Shown: positions 36,203 to 44,782, counted from the first letter of the stretch. The stretch: DNA of 64,000 bases from Emticicia aquatilis (GCF_014644295.1 NZ_BMKK01000009.1:62001-126000), one strand, 5' to 3'. A program made the numbers and translations. The notes: a model not told the origin generated them from the letters alone.

Positions 36203-36732
36203 AGCGAATGCCCAAGACTTAGGCCAGCTCCAAACCGAAAGTGTTGTTCAGCGTAGATTGGTGTGAGGTGAATTTTATAGAAAAAAACATCAGATTTTCC
36301 CCATTTTATAAACTGTTTTCTAAGACCTACGATAGGTGCGAGATACAAGACAGGCCTTTGCCCCAGTGAAGAAACATAGCTCAACCCCAATCCTGTTTCC
36401 AGAAAACGTTCTTTAAAAACTTTTTGCGGGGCCGCATCGCAATCCTTTTTCTTATTCAATAAAAAATTGTAGGTTAAAGAAAATGGCACCGAAACGGCTT
36501 GTGAAGTGCTGTTTGACTTAAACCCAACCCCAGCCCTGATAACTCCAAACGAATTTTTAGCTTTGTAAGGCACAAATTCAAAGTTAGCTGATAAAAACGG
36601 ACTTATTCCCCCAATCTCAGCAGACAAAGCAATGTCACTGCGAGTACGGTATTGAATTTGAGCAGCAGTTTTACAGAAAAAAATAAAAGATAAAATACCA
36701 GCAAAATGTAATCGGGCGGTGTTCCGTTTCAC
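36199..36732 (-). CDS. Small outer-membrane protein, paralogue of the next gene
   Basis: 177 residues from a GTG start (the only start near the signal peptide, which ends at KTAAQ). The mature protein opens with IQYRTRSDIALSAEIGGISP and ends with RFGAGLSLGHSL, and alternates hydrophobic strands as in a small beta-barrel. The neighbouring gene product shares the opening (IMYRTRYRTAIMAE) and ending (LRGGLSLGVSL), so the pair is a tandem duplication. No enzyme motif; function unknown. The stop overlaps the glpD stop. Confidence 0.6.
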   Translation of the reverse strand: MKRNTARLHFAGILSFIFFCKTAAQIQYRTRSDIALSAEIGGISPFLSANFEFVPYKAKNSFGVIRAGVGFKSNSTSQAVSVPFSLTYNFLLNKKKDCDAAPQKVFKERFLETGLGLSYVSSLGQRPVLYLAPIVGLRKQFIKWGKSDVFFYKIHLTPIYAEQHFRFGAGLSLGHSL

Positions 36733-36774
36733 TCAAGAATAGTTTGAATTTTCGTAACCGCAAAGATAAGGATT

Positions 36775-37353
36775 TTAGAGCGAAACGCCTAAGCTAAGTC
36801 CTCCACGAAGTTCATATTTACCGAATGAATAAGAAGGAGTGACATTCACCCTAAAGAAAACAACTCTTGGATGTGGCGGAATATCAAAAATGACTTGTTG
36901 TCTCAAGCCCAAAATGCCAAATGAATAACTCCGAGTTTCGGCACTTCTGTATGCAACGGGGGTTATTCCTGCTCCCATCTCAACAAACCACTCAGCAGCA
37001 ATTTTAGAAGGAGCCGACTTACACTTCACAGCAACTCGTTTATTAATTCCTCTACGAAGATTATTAATTAGATAATTATAAGTAACTGACGTTGGCACAG
37101 AAACGCCGCCACCATTGGCTACTTGCCCAACTCCAGTTGACCTTCCACCTGGTAGAAAACCAATACCCGTACGCAATGCTAAAAAACTATTTCTCCACCT
37201 TACAGGTAAATATTCTACATTGACTGACCCCAACGGACTAATAGCAAACGATTCGGCCATAATTGCCGTACGATAACGTGTACGATACATTATTTGAGCA
37301 TTAGTTGTCTCAAATAATGTGACTAAAATGATGAGGGTTAGAAAATACTTCAC
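36775..37353 (-). CDS. Small outer-membrane protein
   Basis: 192 residues, signal peptide ending near TTNAQ. Alternating strands (FLALRTGIGFLPGG, SVTYNYLINNL, WFVEMGAGITPVAY, RVVFFRVNVTPSYSF, LRGGLSLGVSL) suggest an eight-strand or similar outer-membrane barrel. It is 42 bases upstream of its paralogue and probably co-transcribed with it. A two-residue RR-rich loop (RRGINKRVAVKCK) sits mid-protein. Function unknown. Confidence 0.6.
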   Translation of the reverse strand: MKYFLTLIILVTLFETTNAQIMYRTRYRTAIMAESFAISPLGSVNVEYLPVRWRNSFLALRTGIGFLPGGRSTGVGQVANGGGVSVPTSVTYNYLINNLRRGINKRVAVKCKSAPSKIAAEWFVEMGAGITPVAYRSAETRSYSFGILGLRQQVIFDIPPHPRVVFFRVNVTPSYSFGKYELRGGLSLGVSL

Positions 37354-37500
37354 TCGATTATAGGATTACGTCAATTTAAGTAAGATAAAAACGTGCCAAA
37401 ATGTATCCGCTAAATAATAATTTGTAATTTTCTAACCATTTTTCTTATTTGAAAACGAATTTTAAGCTTAAAAAATTACAATATCAAATACTTAGTCATA

Positions 37501-37528
37501 AAAAAAGACGAGTTGCCTCGTCTTTTTT
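37501..37528. terminator. Terminator after the beta-oxidation gene
   Basis: A 12-pair stem AAAAAAGACGAG / CTCGTCTTTTTT with a four-base TTGC loop and T runs on both strands. It ends the minus-strand gene at 37551. Confidence 0.92.
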
Positions 37529-37550
37529 TACATATACGTTTGAATATTAC

Positions 37551-39695
37551 TTACAAATTTCTAACTAATTCCTTTTGTTTTTCGGTCAATCTGAATCGTT
37601 CACCATAAGTATCGGCCAATCTATCTACTTCTTTCAAGAAAGTTTCTTTTCCTACGAATTCGGGAAAATTGAGCGTTCCGCCCGCATACGGAGGAAAGCC
37701 CCAAGCCAAAATCGAACCGATATTTCCATCTAACTTGGTCATCAAAACACCTTCGTCGAAGCAGCGAATACACTCTACCACTTGGCGGTAAAGCAAACGT
37801 TTCTTTACTTCCTCAACATCGGGTTGGGTTTCTGCGACAGGGAAATACTCAGCCAAACCTTCCCATAAATGTTTTTTTCTTCCTTCTGGATACTCATAAA
37901 AACCTTTTTTGTTTTTCTTACCAAAACGCCCCAAATCTTCCACCATCATTTTGGTTACTTGATAAGCACCATCTTCTTCACTCAAGGCTCCATCAGCAAT
38001 TGACTGTTTCGAGATTTTCAAGGCTAAATCTAAAGCCACTTCATCAGATACTGCTAAGGCCCCCACTGGCATTCCTGCATTTTTTCCTGCATTTTCAATC
38101 AAAACTGGGTCAACACCGTCTTTCAACAGAGCAATGCCTTCGGTGGTGTATGTACTAAAACAACGAGAAGTATAAAAACCACGAGAGTCATTGACAACGA
38201 TTGGCGTTTTGCGGATTTTCTTCACAAAATCAACGGCTAAGGCTACGGCATAATCTGAAGTTTGTTTGCCTCGAATTAGCTCAACCAACATCATTTTATC
38301 AACTGGCGAGAAGAAGTGAATACCGATAAAATTTTCGGGTTTTGCAGAGGCCTTTGCCAAGCCAGTAATCGGAATCGTAGAAGTATTTGAGCCAAATACT
38401 CCACCTTCAACTAACATTGGTTCAGCTTCTTTGGTTACAGTTGCTTTTAGCTCACGGTTTTCAAAAACTGCTTCAATAATCAAATCACAACCTTGCAAAT
38501 CAGCTACTTCGGCCGTTGGTTTTATCAAACTCAATAGTTTTTCACCTTTATCGGCAGTCGTTTTTCCTCGTTCGATACCTTTTTGTACCAGTCCTCTCGA
38601 ATAATCTTTGCCCTTTTCGGCCGCTTCGACAGTAATATCTTTCAAAACAACTTCAATTCCTGCCATTGCCGATACATAAGCAATGCCAGCACCCATAAAA
38701 CCAGCCCCTAAAATGCCGAGTTTCTTCACATCAGTGGCTGGAATATCTTTCGGGCGACTTGCACCTTTATCGGCTTCATTTTTACCTAAAAACATTACTC
38801 CAATCAGGTTTTTCGCTTCACGAGAAGTAGCAACCTTCACGAAATAACGAGCCTCAATCGGAATTGCACGGTCCATATTTACTTGCAAACCTTCATACAC
38901 ACACGAAAGAATGGCAATCGGAGCAGGATAATTACCTTTGGTTTTATCCATAATCATGGCTGTTCCACCTGCAAAAGTTCTCATTCCAGTTGGCGACTGC
39001 ACATTTCCACCTGGTACTTTGAAATTTTCACGAGCCTTGATTGCTCCAGTCTTTTTATCAAACTCATCCCACGGCTGAATGGCCTTTGGGTTTGCCAAAA
39101 TCCATTTCATGGCTTTCTCCATCATTTCTCCACGAGTAGCCGCAATATCATTGACCATGCCATAACCTAATGCCTCTTTTGGCGAAATTCGCTTACCTTC
39201 AACCATCAACATCAAAGCAGCTTCCATACCGATTAGACGAGGCAAACGTTGCGTACCACCACCGCCAGGAAGCAAACCAAGTTGTACTTCGGGCAAGCCA
39301 ATAACAGCTTTTGGATTATCAAGAGCAATACGATAATGACACGATAAGCAAACTTCGTAGCCACCACCCAAAGCCGTTCCGTTCATAGCCGCAACTACTG
39401 GTTTTCCACAAGTTTCGAGTTTACGGAAAATAGCATTGAAATCAAGCGAAAATTTGTGCATTTCGCTCTGGTCTTTACCATTATTACGTAAAATCATCTT
39501 TACATCAGCTCCCGCAATAAATTCATTTTTTTCGGAAGTGATGATGATTCCTTTGACTTCTGAGTCAGCATAGGCTTTTTCGAGATGCCCCTCAAATTCA
39601 GGAATCGAAATATCATTCATAACGTTCATCGGCGAAGTGGTCATGTTCCAACTGATAATCGCCACGTTGTTTTCTACTTTATAGTTAATTTCCAT
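37551..39695 (-). CDS. Bifunctional enoyl-CoA hydratase / 3-hydroxyacyl-CoA dehydrogenase (FadJ/FadB-like)
   Basis: 714 residues; catalyses hydration and oxidation in fatty-acid beta-oxidation. The N-terminal crotonase part (about 1-190) has the oxyanion-hole segment FIAGADVKMI, GTALGGGYEVCLSCHYR and the catalytic glutamates in YEVCLS and GLPEVQLGLLPGGGG. The NAD part (about 325-500) begins GAGFMGAGIAYVSAMAG, and GIHFFSPVDKMMLVELI supplies the catalytic His and Glu. The C-terminal dimerisation domains follow, ending with WGFPPYAGG. No thiolase gene is adjacent, so its partner is elsewhere. The ATG overlaps the preceding nucleotidyltransferase-like gene by 11 bases. Confidence 0.92.
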   Translation of the reverse strand: MEINYKVENNVAIISWNMTTSPMNVMNDISIPEFEGHLEKAYADSEVKGIIITSEKNEFIAGADVKMILRNNGKDQSEMHKFSLDFNAIFRKLETCGKPVVAAMNGTALGGGYEVCLSCHYRIALDNPKAVIGLPEVQLGLLPGGGGTQRLPRLIGMEAALMLMVEGKRISPKEALGYGMVNDIAATRGEMMEKAMKWILANPKAIQPWDEFDKKTGAIKARENFKVPGGNVQSPTGMRTFAGGTAMIMDKTKGNYPAPIAILSCVYEGLQVNMDRAIPIEARYFVKVATSREAKNLIGVMFLGKNEADKGASRPKDIPATDVKKLGILGAGFMGAGIAYVSAMAGIEVVLKDITVEAAEKGKDYSRGLVQKGIERGKTTADKGEKLLSLIKPTAEVADLQGCDLIIEAVFENRELKATVTKEAEPMLVEGGVFGSNTSTIPITGLAKASAKPENFIGIHFFSPVDKMMLVELIRGKQTSDYAVALAVDFVKKIRKTPIVVNDSRGFYTSRCFSTYTTEGIALLKDGVDPVLIENAGKNAGMPVGALAVSDEVALDLALKISKQSIADGALSEEDGAYQVTKMMVEDLGRFGKKNKKGFYEYPEGRKKHLWEGLAEYFPVAETQPDVEEVKKRLLYRQVVECIRCFDEGVLMTKLDGNIGSILAWGFPPYAGGTLNFPEFVGKETFLKEVDRLADTYGERFRLTEKQKELVRNL

Positions 39696-40176
39696 TAGAT
39701 GGTTGAATATATGTTGTTTGTTGTAAAATCAAATTTGCTTTTTTTAAGTCCTTTTCTCTACCAAATAGCTTAAAGATTCGATATTGTTCGGCCAAAGTTG
39801 GAATTTTCACGCTCAATTTTTCATTGATTACAACTTCTTGCCAGTCATTAATTCTCAGTATTTGCCATTTATTTTCATGAAAAACTTTCAATTCACCCAT
39901 TACTTCGATAAGTATCTCGCCAAATCGGAATCTACCAAAATTCGATAGAAATTTATCACCGTGAGCAGGCGAATAAGCTTCCAATTTATTATTTTGCCAA
40001 AGTTGTTTTAAAAAGTCAGCATCACGATTTGAGGTCAATAAATCAATATCATCAATACTTTCAAGCTGAATCCCCGCTAATACCAGAGCAGAGCTTCCAA
40101 CAACCCAAAATGGGTCTTGAAGATGAGTTAAGTCTTCTGAAATATACGTGATTGATTCTTTAATCTTTTCTAACAT
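39685..40176 (-). CDS. Nucleotidyltransferase-like protein
   Basis: 163 residues. PFWVVGSSALVLAGI followed by DDIDLLTS matches the G-S-x-A ... D-x-D motif of minimal nucleotidyltransferase folds, with the acidic pair DID and a later strand LIEVMGEL. Proteins of this kind include antitoxins of the HEPN/MNT or AbiEi-AbiEii type and other stand-alone transferases, but no HEPN or toxin gene lies beside it, so I assign only the fold. I start at the ATG at 40176: the longer frame from 40206 would begin inside the TATATTTG promoter box. It overlaps the beta-oxidation gene by 11 bases, so the two are probably co-translated. Confidence 0.55.
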   Translation of the reverse strand: MLEKIKESITYISEDLTHLQDPFWVVGSSALVLAGIQLESIDDIDLLTSNRDADFLKQLWQNNKLEAYSPAHGDKFLSNFGRFRFGEILIEVMGELKVFHENKWQILRINDWQEVVINEKLSVKIPTLAEQYRIFKLFGREKDLKKANLILQQTTYIQPSNGN

Positions 40177-40183
40177 AAATACC

Positions 40184-40211
40184 GTATGCTTGCATACTAT
40201 TTGCAAATATA
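40184..40211 (-). promoter_or_regulatory. Promoter box and palindrome upstream of the nucleotidyltransferase-like gene
   Basis: On the minus strand TATATTTG (40211-40204) fits the -7 consensus. Between it and the start is GTATGC-TT-GCATAC (40184-40197), a perfect six-base palindrome arms with a two-base spacer, in the position of a repressor site near the transcription start. Confidence 0.45.
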
Positions 40212-40275
40212 AAAAAATTATAGTTAATAGTAATACCGATTAGAAATGAATTACAGAAATAATGATTTAAAAGAA

Positions 40276-40316
40276 AAAGCTCTCAAAATGTAAGAAAAAT
40301 ACATCTTGAGAGCTTT
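40276..40316 (-). terminator. Terminator after the LD-carboxypeptidase gene
   Basis: A long stem: AAAGCTCTCAA pairs perfectly with TTGAGAGCTTT, extended inside by ATGTA/TACAT after one mismatch. A-rich left flank gives a T run on the minus strand. Confidence 0.85.
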
Positions 40317-40334
40317 AAAAAATATAAATATTAG

Positions 40335-41249
40335 TTATCCTAACAATGGAAACGCTAACCTAACATCCTCACTATCAACACTCAACGAGGCAACTCTACC
40401 ACAAGGAATTGTCCAGTTTATAGCTTCGTGACCGACAGGAAAATCGTAGCAGATTGGGTAATTATATTCGGCAGTATGCTCGGCTATGATTTCGTAGAAA
40501 GTTTTACCAAATGGCTCATCATTTTCTTTTACATCCGAAAAATCTCCAACTATCAGGCCCGCTAAGTTTTTGAGTTTGCCTGCACGTTTTAATTGCACTA
40601 TCATGCGGTCGATATTATATAGGTATTCAGAAATATCTTCGATAAACAAAATTTTGCCATCGGTATCTACTTCTGATTTCGAGCCAATCAAGTGAGCTAA
40701 AATACAAAGATTTCCACCTACAATTTGCCCTGCCCCTACTCCTATTCTATTACTTGGTTTTGATGGAATGGTGTAGTCAATGTTTCTGCCAAGAAGAAAT
40801 GCTTCGAGTTTTTGAACCGAATCATAATCTCGCATGAACGTTTTAGGCATCGGTGCATGAAGACTCTGAAAACCCATTACTTGCAACTGCCCATGCACAG
40901 CCGTAATATCTGAGAAACCAATAACCCATTTTGGATTTTCCTTAAATGCGGTAAAATCAACGGCATCAATGATTCTTGAACTTCCGTAGCCACCTCTGGC
41001 CGAAAAAACTGCTTTAATTTCTTGATTATCAAGCTGCTGTTGAAAATCTCTCAAACGTATTTCGTCTGTTCCTGCAAAATTAAAATATGATGCACTCACC
41101 GATTCGCCTACGATAACTTCTACGCCCCAATTTTCTTGCATGAGGTTTATAGCCGACCGAATATCTTCTGGATTTAGCTTACTGGCAAGAGCAACTATGG
41201 CTACTTTATCGCCTTTTTTTAGGAACGGAGGAGAAATTAATGAGTTCAT
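40335..41249 (-). CDS. LD-carboxypeptidase (S66 family)
   Basis: 304 residues; cleaves the terminal D-alanine from L,D-bonded muropeptide tetrapeptides during peptidoglycan recycling, normally in the cytoplasm (no signal peptide here). S66 features: ARGGYGSSRIID, the nucleophile in VIGFSDITAVHG (Ser113), the glutamate in LFIEDISEYLYNIDRM (Glu204) and the histidine in PVGHEAINWTIPCG (His274). Together they form the Ser-Glu-His triad. Length is typical. It is monocistronic, between a terminator and a short-period repeat upstream. Confidence 0.93.
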   Translation of the reverse strand: MNSLISPPFLKKGDKVAIVALASKLNPEDIRSAINLMQENWGVEVIVGESVSASYFNFAGTDEIRLRDFQQQLDNQEIKAVFSARGGYGSSRIIDAVDFTAFKENPKWVIGFSDITAVHGQLQVMGFQSLHAPMPKTFMRDYDSVQKLEAFLLGRNIDYTIPSKPSNRIGVGAGQIVGGNLCILAHLIGSKSEVDTDGKILFIEDISEYLYNIDRMIVQLKRAGKLKNLAGLIVGDFSDVKENDEPFGKTFYEIIAEHTAEYNYPICYDFPVGHEAINWTIPCGRVASLSVDSEDVRLAFPLLG

Positions 41250-41263
41250 TATTGTATTTTTTT

Positions 41264-41299
41264 ACCACGGAGGCACGGATAATACAGAGCTTCACGGAG
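41264..41299. repeat. CACGGA short repeat
   Basis: Three copies of CACGGA (41266, 41274, 41293) in the gap between the LD-carboxypeptidase and potassium-channel genes, in the context ACCACGGAGGCACGGA. This belongs to a class of short degenerate repeats seen between genes here. Confidence 0.5.
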
Positions 41300-41325
41300 T
41301 TGATTCTCGTAAGAATTTAAAAAAA

Positions 41326-42285
41326 TTAAGGGTTCAAAGATACGAGGTCAAAATCATGAATTTTACGTAAATCTAAAATATACCTTTCTTCACCATCGTT
41401 TTCGAGCATTGGTTTGAATTTTGCCCCCCAAACGAGTTCATCATTAAAGTATGAATGACGCTTATGAACCGCATCAGCAAAAGTATCGTCAATACCCTCA
41501 GTAGCAATCATAAATTCGGCGTCTGATTCAGCAAGCGACTCGGCGGTTTCGCCATAAAGTGGGCTATCTTCAGTTATCGCATGAACGATTGTCCAGTTAG
41601 TAGGAAAAAAATTAACTTTCGAACGTTCGAGGGTAAGGCCATAATATTGCCTGCTTCTAACACCATTTTTTTCTTCTACTTTAGAGAAAACCAAGCTCAC
41701 ACTCATATTAATGATTTGGTTACTTTTTTCATTAACCATTCTGAACATAAAGGCGTTGGTATCGAGATACGGAGCAATAATTGCATTTCTACTAAACAAT
41801 ATTCGAGGGTTTGGGCGAGAAAAACGACCGTACAATAGACCTGTAATGATAGCAAACATCATCAAGCCACTCAAAGCCTCAATACCTGCCACAAAACTGG
41901 CAGCAAAACCTACTGGAGCAATACGGCCATAACCTACGGTAGTGAGTGATTGTGCCGAAAAGAAGAAGGCATCCCAAAACTGAGAATGAGTATTGGTCAT
42001 ATCAACACCTGCTAAGTGTTCCATACCAATCAGATAATATAAACTTGCAAAAATGAGATTTAAAACCAAATAAACACATAATACAAGAACGAAAAAGCCA
42101 CTCCAACGAACTGTGATAAGGCGATTGTATAAGTTGAGCCAAGCCTCAAATGACTGCCCAACTCGCTTTACATTAAACTGACCTGCACCCGTAATCAGAC
42201 GGGTTTGGCGGTCGGTCATTTTTGTACCAAAGCCTAAATCTTGACGATTACGTTCTTTTTCAACAAGGGAATCTTTTTTCTTCAT
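41326..42285 (-). CDS. Inward-rectifier (KirBac-type) potassium channel
   Basis: 319 residues from the ATG at 42285 (the frame extends 12 codons further upstream without an obvious need). Order: a basic N-terminal slide-helix region with FNVKRVG, first membrane helix (about 61-85), pore helix and selectivity filter TTVGYGR (115-121), second helix (about 125-150, ending in GLLYGRFSRP), then the cytoplasmic Ig-like domain of Kir channels (FSRNAIIAPY ... FRMVNEKSNQIINMSVSLV ... WTIVHAITEDSPL). It forms a tetrameric K+ channel in the inner membrane. It is separated by about 90 bases from the DUF721 gene upstream, so it may or may not be in the same transcript. Confidence 0.92.
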   Translation of the reverse strand: MKKKDSLVEKERNRQDLGFGTKMTDRQTRLITGAGQFNVKRVGQSFEAWLNLYNRLITVRWSGFFVLVLCVYLVLNLIFASLYYLIGMEHLAGVDMTNTHSQFWDAFFFSAQSLTTVGYGRIAPVGFAASFVAGIEALSGLMMFAIITGLLYGRFSRPNPRILFSRNAIIAPYLDTNAFMFRMVNEKSNQIINMSVSLVFSKVEEKNGVRSRQYYGLTLERSKVNFFPTNWTIVHAITEDSPLYGETAESLAESDAEFMIATEGIDDTFADAVHKRHSYFNDELVWGAKFKPMLENDGEERYILDLRKIHDFDLVSLNP

Positions 42286-42372
42286 AAATATATTGTGGTG
42301 CGAATCAGACCTCGACCGCATTCTGTTAGGATAGTTTTAAACAGAAAACACAATTTTACTATAAAAAAGTTT

Positions 42373-42678
42373 TCAAAGAAATACTACATCATCAACAACT
42401 GATTCTCCAACGTCTTTATTGATGAGGTCGAGTAGCTTGGTTTTTGCCATAAAAAGTTCTTGGCGAAGTGGCGAGGAGTCGATTCGGAGATATAAAACTC
42501 TGTTTTTTACGTAGATTTCTTTGGTACGGGAGGCAATGGTTGGCCCCATCATTCGTCCCCAAAACGCTATCAGATAGGTTTCGTTGAAACGAGTTTTTAG
42601 GTCGAATGTTTTCAGAAATGCTTCGATAGCATCTTTCAGTGGTGTAGCTTGCGAACGACGGGCGGTTTCTGATGCCAT
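42373..42678 (-). CDS. DUF721 (DciA-like) protein
   Basis: 101 residues. The pattern TPLKDAIEAFLKTFDLKTRF, YLIAFWGRMMGPTIASRTKEIYVKN and VLYLRIDSSPLRQELFMAK is typical of DUF721. Members related to DciA load or regulate the replicative helicase DnaB, but the short Bacteroidota forms have not all been tested. It is encoded 31 bases after the ybbR-like gene and may be part of the same transcript. Confidence 0.8.
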   Translation of the reverse strand: MASETARRSQATPLKDAIEAFLKTFDLKTRFNETYLIAFWGRMMGPTIASRTKEIYVKNRVLYLRIDSSPLRQELFMAKTKLLDLINKDVGESVVDDVVFL

Positions 42679-42709
42679 GATTTTTGGTGCTTTTAGCGAT
42701 GAATCAAAA

Positions 42710-43363
42710 CTATTTCAACAACTCTGCTACTTCAAAACTTATTAATGCTTTTTCGGCATTCGATTTTACTAAATTATTCGGCGGCAAAGTAATTTTCACT
42801 TTATCATCAAAGTTAGTTGCTAAACGCTTGGTTGGTATCGTGAGAAAAATCGTATCATTATATTCTTTGAGTACTGACTCTGGGCCTTCTAATGTTATCT
42901 CTGATGGAGAAATATTAATAAGACTCGATACCACAAAGTTCTTCTGTAAATCAATTCCTAAACTATCAACTTTCAGTTTAATAGTTTTTCTCTTTTTCCG
43001 CTCAAAATGTAGGGTTGTTGTATCGGCCAAGATATAATTCAACTTTGGTCTTTTCAACAAAACTGTAAGCGATTCGAGCAATGAGGTATTATCTAAACTG
43101 CTGACTGACAATGGATTATTGATTTCATAAACCAAAGGTGTAGCATTTGAAAACAAGTTGTACTTCAACAAGTCCCAACCCGTACTCGACAAACTAACAT
43201 TTAATTTTTGGGGTAAAGGTTTGGTTGATATATATAGGGAGTCGTTATACTTAATGGTGAGGGGATAACTGATTTTGGCCGAATATCCCGATTTATTTAG
43301 AGAGTTTAGCAGCCAAATTACAAAGGCAGCCAAAAAGCACAGTAATAAGGTTTTAATATTCAT
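42710..43363 (-). CDS. YbbR-domain protein (CdaR-like), membrane-anchored
   Basis: 217 residues from the ATG at 43363, which places a membrane helix at the N-terminus (IKTLLLCFLAAFVIWLL). The rest is extracytoplasmic, with repeated YbbR-like beta domains (SYPLTIKYNDSLYISTKPLPQ, LKVDSLGIDLQKNFVVSSLINISPSEITLEGPESVL). In Firmicutes CdaR regulates the diadenylate cyclase CdaA, but no such gene is visible here. In Bacteroidota ybbR commonly follows yajC, as here. Confidence 0.8.
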   Translation of the reverse strand: MNIKTLLLCFLAAFVIWLLNSLNKSGYSAKISYPLTIKYNDSLYISTKPLPQKLNVSLSSTGWDLLKYNLFSNATPLVYEINNPLSVSSLDNTSLLESLTVLLKRPKLNYILADTTTLHFERKKRKTIKLKVDSLGIDLQKNFVVSSLINISPSEITLEGPESVLKEYNDTIFLTIPTKRLATNFDDKVKITLPPNNLVKSNAEKALISFEVAELLK

Positions 43364-43370
43364 CTTAAAA

Positions 43371-43447
43371 GTCAATAGACGATAGTCCACAGACAACAGA
43401 TAAAATTATTTTCTGTGGACTATAGACTATCGACAGTGGACTGTTTT
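43371..43447. repeat. Degenerate 7-bp tandem repeat with inverted arms
   Basis: Left arm: GTCAATA-GACGATA, GTCCACA, GACAACA, GATAAAA (43371-43405). Right arm: CTGTGGA-CTATAGA, CTATCGA, CAGTGGA, CTGTTTT (43413-43447). The arms are inverted: ATAGTCCACAGA (43382-43393) pairs perfectly with its complement at 43412-43423. It lies between yajC and the ybbR-like gene. Confidence 0.75.
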
Positions 43448-43450
43448 CTA

Positions 43451-43729
43451 TTATTTTTTTCTTGCAATAGCAGTTTTATCGAAAGTCAATCTTGCACCAC
43501 CACCTGCCGAAATAGTTACGGTAGTTTCGTCTTTAGCAACAATTTTACCGTGCATACCTCCGAAAGTTACGATTTCATCACCTTCTTTCAATTCCTCAAC
43601 CATTTTCTTTTGGTCTTCGGTCTTTTTTTGTTGTGGACGAATCATGAAGAAGTAAAATACTGCTATCATCCCGACCATCATAACTATCGAAAACATACCA
43701 TTTCCGCCCTGTGCTTGTAAAAGAATCAT
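43451..43729 (-). CDS. yajC: Preprotein translocase subunit YajC
   Basis: 92 residues: a glycine-rich start, one membrane helix (FSIVMMVGMIAVFYFFMIRP) and the hallmark RPQQKKTEDQKKMVEELKEGDEIVTFGGMHGKI. YajC associates with SecDF in the inner membrane and improves protein export. Its position between DUF1573 and ybbR is conserved in this phylum. Confidence 0.93.
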   Translation of the reverse strand: MILLQAQGGNGMFSIVMMVGMIAVFYFFMIRPQQKKTEDQKKMVEELKEGDEIVTFGGMHGKIVAKDETTVTISAGGGARLTFDKTAIARKK

Positions 43730-43788
43730 TATTTTAGATTTTTTTGGTTAGATTATATTTGAATTTCAACGGCTCGATATTCGGCCTA

Positions 43789-44280
43789 TTATAACTTAGG
43801 TATTGCTTTTAATGCTGCCTTAGCCGAATCTGGCATATCTTTTCCGTAAACGATAGCCGTAAAAGCCAAAACGGTTTGCGGAGGATTGGCATTAGAGAAA
43901 ATAGTCACAAATTTTTTGTTTGTTCCCACTTTTCCTTTGCTATTAAAACGCACAACGATTTGGTCAGACTGGCCAACACCAACTGGATGGTCGGGTTTTG
44001 AAGCAACCGTACAACCGCACTGCACTTGCACATCTGTGATTGTTAAAGCACTTTTTCCGACGTTTTTGAATTTGAATGCGTGCGATACAGTATCGCCTTC
44101 GGTGAGTGTACCAAAATCAAAAACCTCTTTATCAAACTCCATGATTGGAGCATTTGCAAGGGCAGCCAACGAGTCTTCTTGGCTCATTCCTGTCTGTCCT
44201 TTTGAATCAATTAGGTTGCAAGAAAAATTCAATCCTGCTAAAATAATCGTTGAAGTAAGAGCTAAAAATACTTTTTTCAT
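43789..44280 (-). CDS. DUF1573 lipoprotein
   Basis: 163 residues from the ATG at 44280 (a TTG four codons upstream is the only longer option). Lipobox NFSC (Cys21). The mature part is one Ig-like DUF1573 domain: FDFGTLTEGDTVSHAFKFKN, ITDVQVQCGCTVASKP, IVVRFNSKGKVG. The CGC motif is characteristic. Function of the family is unknown; it is a periplasmic or surface lipoprotein that follows nusB in many Bacteroidota. Confidence 0.88.
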   Translation of the reverse strand: MKKVFLALTSTIILAGLNFSCNLIDSKGQTGMSQEDSLAALANAPIMEFDKEVFDFGTLTEGDTVSHAFKFKNVGKSALTITDVQVQCGCTVASKPDHPVGVGQSDQIVVRFNSKGKVGTNKKFVTIFSNANPPQTVLAFTAIVYGKDMPDSAKAALKAIPKL

Positions 44281-44288
44281 GTTTTTAA

Positions 44289-44323
44289 TCAATAGTCCAT
44301 GGACGATGGTCGATAGACAAAAG
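44289..44323. repeat. Degenerate 7-bp tandem repeat
   Basis: TCAATAG-TCCATGG, ACGATGG, TCGATAG, ACAAAAG: five heptamers directly upstream of the DUF1573 gene. A related inverted piece (CTATCGTCTATTGCC) occurs at 44401-44415. Confidence 0.7.
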
Positions 44324-44419
44324 GTGTATAATTAATGTACAAAGAAATGCCAATTTTCAATAGATACGCTAAGCTGATTAATTTGAAATTTTCAAAAAGC
44401 TATCGTCTATTGCCTACTC

Positions 44420-44740
44420 TTAGTTTTTAGATTTAATTTGGCTCATCAAAGATTCTACGTCTTCGAGTAATTTTTCGGCTTTTTGACGTGCTTCGCTTAC
44501 CACTTTTTGGCCTTCTGCTTTGGCCGAACTATCGCCACCAACTACTTCCATCGCTACTTCGTCGCCTCTTTCGATGAGGTCATTGATGAATTTCTGTAAT
44601 TGTTCACGGTATTTAGATAAACGGAATGACAGTTTATCACGAGTTACTTCGCCTTTATCGGGTGCATATAAAATACCGATGGCTGCTCCTGTGGCTACTC
44701 CAGCCAAAAATGCAATGAAAGTTCTTGATGAATTGCTCAT
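44420..44740 (-). CDS. YtxH-domain protein
   Basis: 106 residues from the ATG at 44740; the frame extends further but would overlap nusB and has no family counterpart. SSRTFIAFLAGVATGAAIGILYAPDKG is the YtxH signature: a glycine-zipper membrane helix followed by APxKG. A charged helical coiled-coil-like segment follows (SKYREQLQKFINDLIERGDE ... ARQKAEKLLEDVESLMSQIK). Probably a small membrane-associated, possibly stress-related protein. It lies between nusB and DUF1573. Confidence 0.82.
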   Translation of the reverse strand: MSNSSRTFIAFLAGVATGAAIGILYAPDKGEVTRDKLSFRLSKYREQLQKFINDLIERGDEVAMEVVGGDSSAKAEGQKVVSEARQKAEKLLEDVESLMSQIKSKN

Positions 44741-44750
44741 AAAATTCAAT

Positions 44751-44782
44751 GAGTGAATGTTTGAATATTTGAATGAGTGAGT
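44751..44782. repeat. Degenerate 8-bp tandem repeat upstream of ytxH
   Basis: GAGTGAAT-GTTTGAAT, ATTTGAAT, GAGTGAGT: four octamers. A different unit and period from the heptamers a few hundred bases away. Confidence 0.65.

Noticed and set aside
43371-44415. Short repeats as a CRISPR array
   Set aside because: Units are 7-8 bases, degenerate and without spacers or cas genes.
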